64,000 nucleotides of DNA from PALSA-1316 sp964499365 (GTDB lineage: Bacteria; Nitrospirota; Thermodesulfovibrionia; Thermodesulfovibrionales; UBA6898). Under the pieces are notes generated by a model. That model saw only the letters and a list, made by a program, of their open reading frames with translations, had not been told where the DNA came from and made no database searches. Within the stretch, counting starts at the first letter, position 1. Each line of letters starts with the position of its first letter. The stretch lies in NCBI GenBank assembly GCA_964499365.1, contig CAZCKU010000006.1, forward strand, positions 143,572 through 207,571, read 5' to 3'. Position numbers and translations under genes: made by a program. This document shows positions 26,017-36,388 of the stretch, piece after piece.

Positions 26017-27813
26017 TTACTCCTTCCTGACCGCCTTGAACTTGCATACGTCAAAGCAGGCACCGCACTTGATACAAAGTGACCTGTCGATCACGTGCGG
26101 TTTCTTCTTTTCGCCGGTGACCGCCTTGGCCGGACATGCCCGCAGGCAGGCACCGCAGCCCTTGCAGGCCTCAGGAATGACCGAAAACGTCAGCAGGTCC
26201 CTGCATACGCCAGCCGGGCATCTCTTGTCATGAATATGGGCTTCGTATTCGTCCCTGAAATACTTTATCGTGCTGAGGACCGGGTTCGGTGCGGTCTGGC
26301 CGAGCCCGCAGAGAGAGGCAAGTTTTATGTCGACACTCATTTCTTCAAGCAGCGCAATGTCTCCGGGTTTGCCCTCGCCCCTGGTGATCCGCTCAAGGAT
26401 CTCGAGCAGTCTCTTGGTCCCTATCCTGCAGGGTACACATTTGCCGCACGATTCTGCCCGGGTAAATTCCAGAAAGAACTTTGCGATATTGACCATGCAG
26501 TCCGTCTCGTCGAGAACCACCATACCGCCTGAGCCGACGATCGAGCCGACCTTTGCAAGGGACTCATAGTCAACCGGTGTATCGAGCAGGCTTGCCGGGA
26601 TGCAGCCTCCCGAGGGGCCGCCGGTCTGAACTGCCTTGAATTGCCGGCCACCCTCTATGCCTCCGCCGATGTCGTAGATGATCTCGCCCAGCCGGATACC
26701 CATCGGCACTTCTATGAGCCCCGTGTTCCTGACCTTGCCGGTCAGGGCGAAGACCTTCGTCCCGGTGCTCTTCTCCGTACCAATGGATGCGTACCAGGCT
26801 GCGCCTTTCCGCATGATAACCGGAATGTTGGCAAGCGTCTCGACGTTGTTGATAACCGTCGGTTTCCCCCAGAGCCCGCGGTGGACGGGGAACGGGGGTT
26901 TTGCCCGGGGCATACCCCTCTGCCCTTCGATCGAGGCGATCAGCGCGGTCTCTTCCCCGCAGACAAACGCACCTGCACCGAGCTTGATGCGCAGGTCAAA
27001 ATGAAAGGCGGAGCCAAAGATGTTTTGCCCGAGGTAGCCCGCCTCGCGGGCCTGGGCCATGGCAAGTTTCAGCCGTTCAACAGCAGAGGGATACTCTGCC
27101 CTTATGTAGACGTAGCCAAGGTCTGAACCGATCGCATAGGCGGCAATCATCATGCCTTCGATGACTGCATGGGGGTTGCCCTCGATGATCGATCTGTCCA
27201 TGAACGCACCGGGGTCTCCCTCATCGGCATTGCAGACGATATATTTTGTCTCTCCCGCTGCCTTGTTACAGGCCTCCCACTTGACCCCTGTGGGAAATCC
27301 GGCGCCTCCCCTGCCGCGGATGCCCGAGGCCTTGATCTCGGTGATCACATCGGCAGGCGACATCCCGGCGAGGATCTTCTGTATCGCATCATAGCCGCCG
27401 GCCCTGATATATGCCTGGATGTCTTCCGGGTCTATGGTGCCGCAGTCTTTCAGCAGAATCTTGTGCTGCTTCTCGTGAAAGGCATAATACGCGTCGTCAA
27501 TAAGCCACTCGGCTACCGGCTTCCCTTCAATCAGGTGTTCCTGGACGATCCTCTTGGCATTGTCGGGCTTGATCCCCTGGTAGGTGACACTCTTGTCGCC
27601 GTCAACCACGTCAACAAGTACGTCCCTCGCGCAGAACCCGCGGCAGCCGACCTTCTGGTAATGGCAGGTAAAATCGAGGTCGAGGTCGACACAGAAATCG
27701 GTGATCGCCTTCTTAAAAGCCGCAATGACCTCCTTGCCGCCGGCCGCAAGGCCGCCGGTCCCGATGCAGACCCTGACAACAACCTTCTTTTTGTTCTCCT
27801 CAGACTCCTGCAC
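26017..27813 (-). CDS. NuoF-like flavoprotein subunit of the formate dehydrogenase
   Basis: A 598-residue NuoF/HoxF/HydB-type subunit carrying FMN, NAD and Fe-S sites. An N-terminal thioredoxin-like 2Fe-2S domain (about 1-110) is followed by the NuoF core, with SGIRGRGGAGFPTGVKWE (NADH/FMN site), CNADEGDPGAF and the 4Fe-4S motif ESCGKCVPCRIG. The C-terminus adds two ferredoxin clusters (CKGCGACLRACP and CIKCGACFDVCK). This extended architecture is typical of NAD-dependent or electron-bifurcating formate dehydrogenases and hydrogenases, not of complex I. It overlaps the NuoE-like gene by 14 bases and is followed within 2 bases by fdhA. Confidence 0.92.
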   Translation of the reverse strand: MQESEENKKKVVVRVCIGTGGLAAGGKEVIAAFKKAITDFCVDLDLDFTCHYQKVGCRGFCARDVLVDVVDGDKSVTYQGIKPDNAKRIVQEHLIEGKPVAEWLIDDAYYAFHEKQHKILLKDCGTIDPEDIQAYIRAGGYDAIQKILAGMSPADVITEIKASGIRGRGGAGFPTGVKWEACNKAAGETKYIVCNADEGDPGAFMDRSIIEGNPHAVIEGMMIAAYAIGSDLGYVYIRAEYPSAVERLKLAMAQAREAGYLGQNIFGSAFHFDLRIKLGAGAFVCGEETALIASIEGQRGMPRAKPPFPVHRGLWGKPTVINNVETLANIPVIMRKGAAWYASIGTEKSTGTKVFALTGKVRNTGLIEVPMGIRLGEIIYDIGGGIEGGRQFKAVQTGGPSGGCIPASLLDTPVDYESLAKVGSIVGSGGMVVLDETDCMVNIAKFFLEFTRAESCGKCVPCRIGTKRLLEILERITRGEGKPGDIALLEEMSVDIKLASLCGLGQTAPNPVLSTIKYFRDEYEAHIHDKRCPAGVCRDLLTFSVIPEACKGCGACLRACPAKAVTGEKKKPHVIDRSLCIKCGACFDVCKFKAVRKE

Positions 27814-28276
27814 CGGACCCCTCTTTCCTGAGCTGATTTATGAGCTTCGCAGTGCCGTCCGGCGTCATCTCAGCATATGCCTTGTCATTCACTAAAACCA
27901 CAGGCGCGATACTGCACGCTCCGACGCACCGCACCACCTCGAACGTGAACTTCCTGTCTTCCGTCGTCTCCCCGTCGGAGGAAACGCCAAGTTCTCTCTG
28001 GACCCGTTCTGCTATCTTGCTGCCTCCCTTGACGTGGCAGGCAGTACCGCAGCAGACGGAAAAGACATTCTCCCCCCTTGGCTTGAGATGGAACTGGGAG
28101 TAAAAGGTGAGGACACCGTAAAACCTGCTCGGGGCGATGCCGAGTTCCTCTGAGAGGTAATCGACCGCCTCCCGGGGGATATACCCGAACTCCTCCTGCG
28201 TGTCCTGCATAAGGGAGATGATATTCCCGCTGGTCTCGCGGTGTTTTTTTATGATGTTTCCGAGTGCTTCAGTCAT
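27800..28276 (-). CDS. NuoE-like 2Fe-2S subunit of the formate dehydrogenase
   Basis: A 158-residue NuoE/HoxE-type thioredoxin-fold ferredoxin. Cluster cysteines are visible in VCCGTACHVKGG (about 88-99) and VVRCVGACSIAP (about 127-138). The N-terminal helical region TQEEFGYIPREAVDYLSEEL is typical. It is the first gene of a nuoE-nuoF-fdhA operon and has a strong AAGGAG ribosome binding site. It would form the diaphorase module with the NuoF-like subunit, passing electrons between formate oxidation and NAD or a ferredoxin. Confidence 0.93.
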   Translation of the reverse strand: MTEALGNIIKKHRETSGNIISLMQDTQEEFGYIPREAVDYLSEELGIAPSRFYGVLTFYSQFHLKPRGENVFSVCCGTACHVKGGSKIAERVQRELGVSSDGETTEDRKFTFEVVRCVGACSIAPVVLVNDKAYAEMTPDGTAKLINQLRKEGSGAGV

Positions 28277-28393
28277 AAAAACTCCTTATAGAGTTATTAT
28301 CATATCTAATTGATAGGATTTTTTCAATCCCCTCGCGTGCTGCCGGCACACGGGGAGACAGCCTTCCCCGGCCGGAAGTCAGCCCACGGATTT

Positions 28394-28804
28394 CTAGCAG
28401 ATATCGTCAGCCATGTAGATGACGTCAGGCAGGATATGAGACACTGCAAACCGGTACGAGATCAGGCCGGCAAGCTTTTCCCCCTCCATCACCGGAAGGT
28501 GCCGAATCTTTTTTTCCGACATGAGTTTTATGGCAACACTGATATCCTCAGAGCCGTCAAGCGTTATCGGATTGGGGGTCATCACCTTCGAGATGGGCTC
28601 CTCCCTGAGGGAAACGTGCGTTGCGAAGCAATGCATCAGGTCTCTCTCGGTAAATATGCCCGCAAGCCTGTCGTCGTGATCAAGAATCAATATCGCCCCG
28701 ACGTTATGCCCGTCCATGACCGTAACCGCATCAGAGACCAGGCAGGTCGTCCTGCAGGTAGCCATCTTTAAGGGTTTAGATTGTAAAAGATCCTTTAATG
28801 TCAT
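28394..28804 (-). CDS. Two-CBS-domain protein
   Basis: A 136-residue protein made of a CBS pair: the first around VSDAVTVMDGHNVGAILILD and LAGIFTERDLMHCFA, the second around PITLDGSEDISVAIKLMSEK and RHLPVMEGEKLAGLISYRF. Such stand-alone proteins bind adenine nucleotides and act as energy sensors or partners of other enzymes. The target is not evident. Single gene on the minus strand, upstream of the formate dehydrogenase operon but separated from it by 117 bases. Confidence 0.9.
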   Translation of the reverse strand: MTLKDLLQSKPLKMATCRTTCLVSDAVTVMDGHNVGAILILDHDDRLAGIFTERDLMHCFATHVSLREEPISKVMTPNPITLDGSEDISVAIKLMSEKKIRHLPVMEGEKLAGLISYRFAVSHILPDVIYMADDIC

Positions 28805-29044
28805 CCGTGCTCCCCCTGACCTTCGTATTCAGGAACATATGCAGTCTATCACACTCCCCGGAAGACATTCAATGGCGCTATAGATATATTAATATTATTA
28901 ATCAGTAGGTTCCGGGGCGGCGGCGGTGCGGGACACGGCAGATCGGGCGGCAGACCAGCCCCTCCCGGGGAGGGAGATGGGGCTGAGGGCCCACGGTTTT
29001 TTCATCCTGTATCAGGCCTGGGAACTCCCAGGCAGGTGCACCAC

Positions 29045-29536
29045 TCAGGCAGACTTTGCAGACCCGACCTTCACCAGAACGGGATGGAGGATCTTGACAA
29101 TATCATAGGGATCCATCGAGACGAAATAGCCCTTTTTGCCCCCATTGATATATATTTTTCTGAGGTTCAGGATCGTCTCTTCCATATAGACGGGCATGAC
29201 ATGACGGGTGCCGAACGGCGAGACCCCCCCCACTTCGTAGCCGGTATACTCTTCTGTCCTGTCAGCGGGACAGGGCTTGACCGCATTGACCCCGGCTATC
29301 CTGGCAAGCTCCTTTGCCGACGCCCGCATGTCGCCGTGCATGAGCATGATCAGGGGCTTCCCGTCCCCCTCCAGGACGATCGGTTTTACCACGGCATGCT
29401 CGTCAATGTTCAGCTCGCGCGCGCAGACAGCAGTATGACCGCCTTCTTCATAGGCGTAATAATGGTCGGCAAACTCGACACCCGCACTCTGCAGAACCTG
29501 AACCGCCGGCGTCGGGGGGCGGAGATCTTCACTCAT
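29045..29536 (-). CDS. YbaK/EbsC-type aminoacyl-tRNA deacylase
   Basis: A 163-residue YbaK-family editing protein. Family members hydrolyse mischarged tRNA, typically Cys-tRNA(Pro). Conserved blocks are EEGGHTAVCARELNIDEHAV, the lysine in VVKPIVLEGDGKPLIMLMHG (K in the active pocket), and YEVGGVSPFGTRH with the glycine loop GGVSPFG. Closest in pattern to the YbaK group. Stand-alone gene, with 181 bases of AT-rich sequence behind its start that show no feature I can name. Confidence 0.88.
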   Translation of the reverse strand: MSEDLRPPTPAVQVLQSAGVEFADHYYAYEEGGHTAVCARELNIDEHAVVKPIVLEGDGKPLIMLMHGDMRASAKELARIAGVNAVKPCPADRTEEYTGYEVGGVSPFGTRHVMPVYMEETILNLRKIYINGGKKGYFVSMDPYDIVKILHPVLVKVGSAKSA

Positions 29537-29717
29537 GATGCTCCTCGATACATATTAATTTTTTTTATTCTATCATTATTGAAATAAAAAAGGGAGGGTC
29601 TAAACTGAAGGACCTTCAGAGCCGCAGAAATTCCCTGACGGCTCCTGCTGCTTTACCGGAATGGACCGCTGGGCTCGTTGGCGCCGCCGGGAGCCGGGGC
29701 GGCTGCATGCAGATGAC

Positions 29718-30095
29718 TCATCCTGACGCCCGCGCACCGGAATCCACGCGGATGATGGTTTTGACATTACCCCGCGGGTTGAAATCTCCGACCACCTCAA
29801 GATGGCGCGGCTTCAATTTCTTGTTGAGGTCGTTGAAAACCCTGTTCGTCACCTCTTCGTGCGAGATGGCCGTGTCCCTGAACGAGTTCAGATAGAGCTT
29901 CAGTGCCTTGAGCTCAACGATCTTGTCGGCCGGTACATACGTGATGATAAAGGTAGCAAAGTCAGGATAGCCGGACCGGGGGCAGAGGCAGGTGAACTCG
30001 GAAAACGTGATATTGATCTCATAATCCCGCTCCGGATTCGGATTCGGCCAGATCTCCAGCCGTGCCTTCTTGATCGCCCGTTCGCCGTATTTCAT
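29718..30095 (-). CDS. queF: NADPH-dependent preQ0 reductase QueF
   Basis: A 125-residue unimodular QueF, which reduces 7-cyano-7-deazaguanine to preQ1 in queuosine synthesis. The catalytic region EFTCLCPRSGYPDFATF (about 32-48) contains the active Cys and the substrate-binding Asp. The QueF motif E-L-K-A-L-K-L-Y-L-N-S-F is at about 61-72, followed by SHEEVTNRVFNDL. The length is that of the short, GTP-cyclohydrolase-like class. A second gene of the pathway, queC, lies at 52071. Confidence 0.95.
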   Translation of the reverse strand: MKYGERAIKKARLEIWPNPNPERDYEINITFSEFTCLCPRSGYPDFATFIITYVPADKIVELKALKLYLNSFRDTAISHEEVTNRVFNDLNKKLKPRHLEVVGDFNPRGNVKTIIRVDSGARASG

Positions 30096-30137
30096 CTTTC
30101 AATCTAACATGCCCCGGCAAAAATTGCAAAACCATGC

Positions 30138-30165
30138 TTGACAAAGCCAATTTTGTTGGTATAGA
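30138..30165 (+). promoter_or_regulatory. Sigma-70-like promoter for rho
   Basis: TTGACA at 30138-30143, a 16-base spacer and TATAGA at 30160-30165. Transcription would start near 30172, giving a leader of about 110 bases before the rho start codon at 30280, long enough to carry regulation. Confidence 0.55.
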
Positions 30166-30218
30166 TTATCGATATACGTAAATTGAACAGAACAGTTCTT
30201 CATATGTAAGAATCCCGC

Positions 30219-30323
30219 ATGGATAGGCAAAAACCTTCCGGGAAAAAATCCAAACGTAAAACCCAGAGGAGTATGTTTAATGGGAACAATCTCGATTTCC
30301 GAACTCAAAGAAAAAACCATTGA
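30219..30323 (+). CDS. Candidate leader peptide overlapping the rho start
   Basis: A 34-codon open frame in the rho leader, beginning MDRQKPSGKKSKRKTQRS, strongly basic, and ending 44 bases inside rho in another frame. E. coli rho also has a leader peptide gene of similar length (rhoL), but no sequence similarity is claimed. The ribosome binding site is weak, so this is only a candidate. Confidence 0.25.
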   Translation: MDRQKPSGKKSKRKTQRSMFNGNNLDFRTQRKNH

Positions 30324-31539
30324 TGAGCTGACCGATATGGCGAAAGAGCTGAAGGTCGAAGGCGCGAGCGGCCTGCGGAAGCAGGACCTGATCTTCGCAA
30401 TCCTCCAGGCCCAGGCAGAAAAAACCGGGAATGTCTTCTCAGCAGGCGTACTCGAAATTCTCCCCGACGGCTTCGGGTTCCTCAGATCCCCTGATTACAG
30501 CTATCTCCCCGGGCCCGACGATATCTATGTCTCACCCTCGCAGATCCGCAGGTTCAACCTCAGGACCGGGGACCTTGTATCAGGCCAGATCAGGCCGCCG
30601 AAAGAGTCTGAGCGATATTTTGCACTGCTCAAGGTCGAGGCCATCAACCATGAATCACCGGACGAGAACGTCAAGAGGCCCCTCTTTGATAACCTGATAC
30701 CCTATTACCCGACCGAGAGGATCAAGCTCGAATATGATCCGACAGACTATTCGACGCGCGTCATGGAATTTATCGCGCCGATCGGCATGGGCCAGAGAGG
30801 TATGATCGTTGCAGCCCCGAGAACCGGAAAGACCGTCCTGCTGCAGTCGATAGCAAAGGCGATCAAAAAGAACCACCGCGATATACACCTGATCATTCTC
30901 CTGATCGACGAGCGGCCGGAAGAAGTTACCGACTGGAAGCGGCAGGTCTCGTCCGCCGAGATCATCGCCTCAACCTTTGACGAGCCGCCGCAGCGCCACT
31001 GCCAGGTTGCCGAGATGGTCATCGACCGGGCCAAGCGGCTGGTCGAAAGCAAGAAGAATGTCGTCATCCTTCTCGACAGCATCACGCGTCTTGCGCGGGC
31101 CTATAACGCGATCATGCCGGCCAGCGGCAAGGTGCTTTCAGGCGGACTGGACTCAAATGCACTGCAGAGGCCCAAGAGGTTCTTCGGCGCGGCGCGTAAC
31201 ATTGAGACCGGCGGCAGCCTCACGATCCTGGCTACGGCACTGGTCGATACCGGCAGCAGGATGGACGACGTCATCTTCGAGGAGTTCAAGGGGACCGGCA
31301 ATATGGAGCTTCATCTCGACCGCAAACTGGTCGACAAGAGAATATTCCCGACAATCGATATCAACAGCTCCGGAACGCGGAAAGAGGAGCTGCTCGTCGA
31401 CAAGGAAGTCCTCTCCAGGATGTGGATACTCAGAAAGGTCCTCAACCCGCTCAGCACCGTTGAAAGCATGGAGTTTCTCCTTGGCAAGCTGACCGGGACC
31501 AAGACGAACCGTGAGTTCCTGGATCTGATGAACAAATAA
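30280..31539 (+). CDS. rho: Transcription termination factor Rho
   Basis: A 419-residue hexameric RNA-dependent ATPase that terminates transcription. The N-terminal Rho-N segment (ISELKEKTIDELTDMAKELK) is followed by the cold-shock-like RNA binding domain (GVLEILPDGFGFLRSPDYSY). The ATPase core has the P-loop APRTGKTV (about 178-185), the Walker B region VVILLDSITRLARAYN, and the Q/R-loop regions VLSGGLDSNALQRPKRFFGA and GSLTILATALVDTGSRMDDV. Standard length, no insertion. Ribosome binding site AGAGGAG. The next two genes follow within 6 bases each, so rho reads into a cytochrome gene. Confidence 0.98.
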   Translation: MGTISISELKEKTIDELTDMAKELKVEGASGLRKQDLIFAILQAQAEKTGNVFSAGVLEILPDGFGFLRSPDYSYLPGPDDIYVSPSQIRRFNLRTGDLVSGQIRPPKESERYFALLKVEAINHESPDENVKRPLFDNLIPYYPTERIKLEYDPTDYSTRVMEFIAPIGMGQRGMIVAAPRTGKTVLLQSIAKAIKKNHRDIHLIILLIDERPEEVTDWKRQVSSAEIIASTFDEPPQRHCQVAEMVIDRAKRLVESKKNVVILLDSITRLARAYNAIMPASGKVLSGGLDSNALQRPKRFFGAARNIETGGSLTILATALVDTGSRMDDVIFEEFKGTGNMELHLDRKLVDKRIFPTIDINSSGTRKEELLVDKEVLSRMWILRKVLNPLSTVESMEFLLGKLTGTKTNREFLDLMNK

Positions 31540-31544
31540 CCGGA

Positions 31545-31847
31545 ATGGAGGACAGGAGAAAGGCAAAGCGGTTTCTGTTTATCGGCGCCGTTGTCGGGGG
31601 GGTCCTCAGCCTCTCTCTCGCCCTGCTCATGGATTCGATGTACGCTGACTCCCTGCAGGGCACCTGGCGCGACGCAATCGCCAAAGACCTCAATACCTTT
31701 TTTCACCTCGGTGTCACGTCCGGAAGCATCATCGTCTACTTTCTTTTTATGGTCGTTCTCGGCCTCCTCGCAGGCTTTGGAGGGTTTATGGGATTTATCT
31801 TCTCCTTCTTTCTGTATAAATTCTTCAGCCTGCTGGGGTCGAAGTAG
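31545..31847 (+). CDS. Small membrane protein of unknown function
   Basis: A 100-residue protein with two or three membrane helices: FLFIGAVVGGVLSLSLALLM (about 10-29), SIIVYFLFMVVLGLLAGFGG (about 61-80) and possibly the glycine-rich end. No family recognised. It lies 5 bases after rho and 6 bases before the multiheme cytochrome gene, so it may be an anchor or partner of the cytochrome. That is inferred only from position. Confidence 0.75.
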   Translation: MEDRRKAKRFLFIGAVVGGVLSLSLALLMDSMYADSLQGTWRDAIAKDLNTFFHLGVTSGSIIVYFLFMVVLGLLAGFGGFMGFIFSFFLYKFFSLLGSK

Positions 31848-31853
31848 GCTGCC

Positions 31854-32732
31854 ATGAGGGACTCGTCCTTTTTTTCGAAATTTGTCGAAGAACACCATAC
31901 CTCAATTATTTTGCTGCTCCTGCTTATATCCGTGATCGGCGGCATTGTCGGGTTCAGGTACTACAAACATACCAAGGAAGACCCGGAGTTCTGCATGTCC
32001 TGCCACATGATGCAGGACGCCTTCAAGACCTGGCAGAAGAGCAAGCACCGGGATTTCACCTGCCAGAAATGTCACCTCATGAGTCTGCTGGAGCAGAACA
32101 AGATGCTCATTTCATATGTCGTCAAAGGGCCGACCGGCAGCACCAGCCAGACCCATGGCCGCGTCTCGCCATGGGATGCCTGCAGGTCGTGCCACCTGTC
32201 GGAAGTGGCCCAGGGGTCCCTGACACTGAACAAGTCGTACGGCCATGCAAAGCATGTGTTCATGCAGAAGATCAACTGCAGTAAATGCCATACCGGGTCG
32301 CTCCACATGTTTCAACCGAACGAACAGGCCTGCACCGAGTGCCATAAGGATAAAGTCATCCACGGCATGGGCATGGAGGGCATGTCCTGCCTGAAATGCC
32401 ACAATTACAGTGAAAGAGAACCGATGATGATCTCGACAGAAAAGTGTATGTCCTGCCACAGGAATATACCTGCCAAAGGTGTTATGGCGACACTGAAATG
32501 TTTTGACTGCCATCATCCTCACGGCAAGATCAAGCCCACGAGCCAGGACTGCCTGAAGACCTGCCACGGCAACGAGGCCAATGTCGGCCAGCACAATCTC
32601 CATATGACCCGGGCAAAGATGAGCTGCCTTGACTGCCATAAGGCCCATACGTGGACCGTCGGCAGGAAAGAGGCCGGCAACCTCTGCAACCGCTGCCACA
32701 AACTGAAAGACCCGGCAACGTTTATCTATTGA
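31854..32732 (+). CDS. Membrane-anchored undecaheme c-type cytochrome (NapC/NrfH-like N-terminus)
   Basis: A 292-residue cytochrome. An N-terminal membrane helix (SIILLLLLISVIGGIVGF, about 17-34) anchors it, with the rest in the periplasm. Ten CxxCH sites are visible, starting with CMSCHMM (NrfH-like) and CQKCHLM and ending with CLDCH and CNRCH. One further site, CLKTCH (CX3CH), is probably also a heme site, making eleven. NapC/NrfH relatives oxidise quinol and pass electrons to periplasmic reductases; the extra hemes suggest a longer wire or a catalytic role. No reductase gene is adjacent. The ATG follows a weak ribosome binding site; the gene is 6 bases after a small membrane protein gene. 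Confidence 0.88.
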   Translation: MRDSSFFSKFVEEHHTSIILLLLLISVIGGIVGFRYYKHTKEDPEFCMSCHMMQDAFKTWQKSKHRDFTCQKCHLMSLLEQNKMLISYVVKGPTGSTSQTHGRVSPWDACRSCHLSEVAQGSLTLNKSYGHAKHVFMQKINCSKCHTGSLHMFQPNEQACTECHKDKVIHGMGMEGMSCLKCHNYSEREPMMISTEKCMSCHRNIPAKGVMATLKCFDCHHPHGKIKPTSQDCLKTCHGNEANVGQHNLHMTRAKMSCLDCHKAHTWTVGRKEAGNLCNRCHKLKDPATFIY

Positions 32733-32734
32733 AA

Positions 32735-32767
32735 CGGGAAGGGCCGGGATGACCCCGGCCCTTCCCG
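32735..32767. terminator. Convergent hairpin between cytochrome and hsp20
   Basis: A perfect 14-bp stem (CGGGAAGGGCCGGG with CCCGGCCCTTCCCG) around ATGAC, two bases after the cytochrome stop and 27 bases from the hsp20 stop. There is no long U-tract on either side, so it may work with Rho or as a processing barrier. Confidence 0.6.
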
Positions 32768-32793
32768 CTCTGCTGTCTGTCTCTGAAGGCCTC

Positions 32794-33252
32794 TTACGAA
32801 ATCGAAAGTTTGATCTCCGACTGCTTCGCCTCCTCCTTCTTCGGGAAGACGACCTCCAGTACGCCATTCTTGAACGAGGCCTTTGCCTTTGTGCTGTCAG
32901 CATCAGGAGGTAGCGGGATCGTCCTGCTGAAGCTGCCGCAGGAGCGCTCCATGGAGTAATAATCCTCCTGCCGGACCTCTTCTTCCTTCCTGACCTCGCC
33001 TCTGATGGTCAGCTGCTCCTTCGCAATGGTAATGTCGATATTGTCCTTCTCCACCCCGGGGATATCGGCCTTCACCACAATCTCGCCCCTGCGCTCAAAG
33101 ACATCGACGCTGGGGACGACCTGCCCGGGTTCAAGCGGCCTCAGCCCGAACCGCCTCCTGGCGGCAGGCTCGAAGAAATCACCGAAAAGCTTATCAAGAT
33201 CTCTTCGCATATCCTCAAGTTCCCGCACCGGGGTCCATTTTACCAATGCCAT
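32794..33252 (-). CDS. Small heat-shock protein Hsp20 (alpha-crystallin family)
   Basis: A 152-residue ATP-independent holdase. The N-terminal arm RELEDMRRDLDKLFGDFFEP precedes the alpha-crystallin domain (about 46-140), with VDVFERRGEIVVKADIPGVE and the A-x-x-x-N-G-V-L-E motif (ASFKNGVLEVVFPK). The C-terminal tail ends QSEIKLSIS, containing the I-x-L oligomerisation motif. Ribosome binding site GAAGGAGGAAG. It lies 130 bases after the clpB stop on the same strand and may share HspR control; a small open frame in the gap overlaps its start. Confidence 0.95.
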   Translation of the reverse strand: MALVKWTPVRELEDMRRDLDKLFGDFFEPAARRRFGLRPLEPGQVVPSVDVFERRGEIVVKADIPGVEKDNIDITIAKEQLTIRGEVRKEEEVRQEDYYSMERSCGSFSRTIPLPPDADSTKAKASFKNGVLEVVFPKKEEAKQSEIKLSIS

Positions 33253-33326
33253 ACTGCCTTCCTCCTTCGTGATTCTTCATAGACCCTGCCAAAGGCAGGG
33301 ATAATCAGGACATGACTTCCGGACAT
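33240..33326 (-). CDS. Candidate 28-residue leader peptide upstream of hsp20
   Basis: An open frame starting ATG at 33326 directly behind an excellent ribosome binding site (AGAGGAGGTGGT). It reads MSGSHVLIIPAFGRVYEESR, continues for eight residues and ends in a TAA 13 bases inside hsp20. A small hairpin (CCCTGCC with GGCAGGG) lies within it. Overlap with the hsp20 start suggests translational coupling or an attenuator. No homology is known to me. Confidence 0.4.
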   Translation of the reverse strand: MSGSHVLIIPAFGRVYEESRRRKAVWHW

Positions 33327-33382
33327 ACCACCTCCTCTGTCCGGACCTGCCGGCAGGTCCTTCTGTATCTCTCCGGTCCGGG

Positions 33383-36022
<2,640 letters not shown>

Positions 36023-36034
36023 CGTCATACCTCC

Positions 36035-36388
36035 TTAGTCTTCCTTCAATGCCTTTCTCAGGCGCTCCCTGAAATCCGCCCTGACATCGTCTTCGAAGAG
36101 CTGCAGCATCTCTTCCATTTCGTTCTGCATCACTTCCATACGGCGCCGCATCCTCAGAATAATATCCACGCCTGCCTTGTTTACGCCGAGTTCACGCGTC
36201 AGCTGCAGTATGAGGTTGAGCCTCTCGATATCACTCTCCGAATAGAGCCGCTGCGTCCTCCTCCGGAGAGGATGGATCAGGCCCTCCTTTTCATAGAGCC
36301 TCAGGGTCTGCGGATGGACCCCGAGCATATCGCAGACAACACTGATGAGATAGATCGGCCGTGTCCTGTCCTTCGCCTGTCTATTCAT
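36035..36388 (-). CDS. hspR: HspR, MerR-family heat-shock repressor
   Basis: A 117-residue repressor. The MerR winged-helix is clear: YLISVVCDMLGVHPQTLRLY then EKEGLIHPLRRRTQRLYSES. A helical dimerisation region of about 45 residues follows (MRRRMEVMQNEMEEMLQLF). HspR binds HAIR operators and represses dnaK, clpB and related operons, with DnaK as co-repressor in Streptomyces. The start at 36388 is the ATG nearest the conserved core and overlaps the dnaJ stop by 8 bases. I could not find a full HAIR inverted repeat upstream of dnaJ. Confidence 0.9.
   Translation of the reverse strand: MNRQAKDRTRPIYLISVVCDMLGVHPQTLRLYEKEGLIHPLRRRTQRLYSESDIERLNLILQLTRELGVNKAGVDIILRMRRRMEVMQNEMEEMLQLFEDDVRADFRERLRKALKED

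Noticed and set aside
33343..33360. Perfect 18-bp palindrome GGACCTGCCGGCAGGTCC as an operator for the heat-shock genes
   Set aside because: It lies near the 3' end of clpB with no promoter context; a transcript-end hairpin is just as likely and no regulator is implied.
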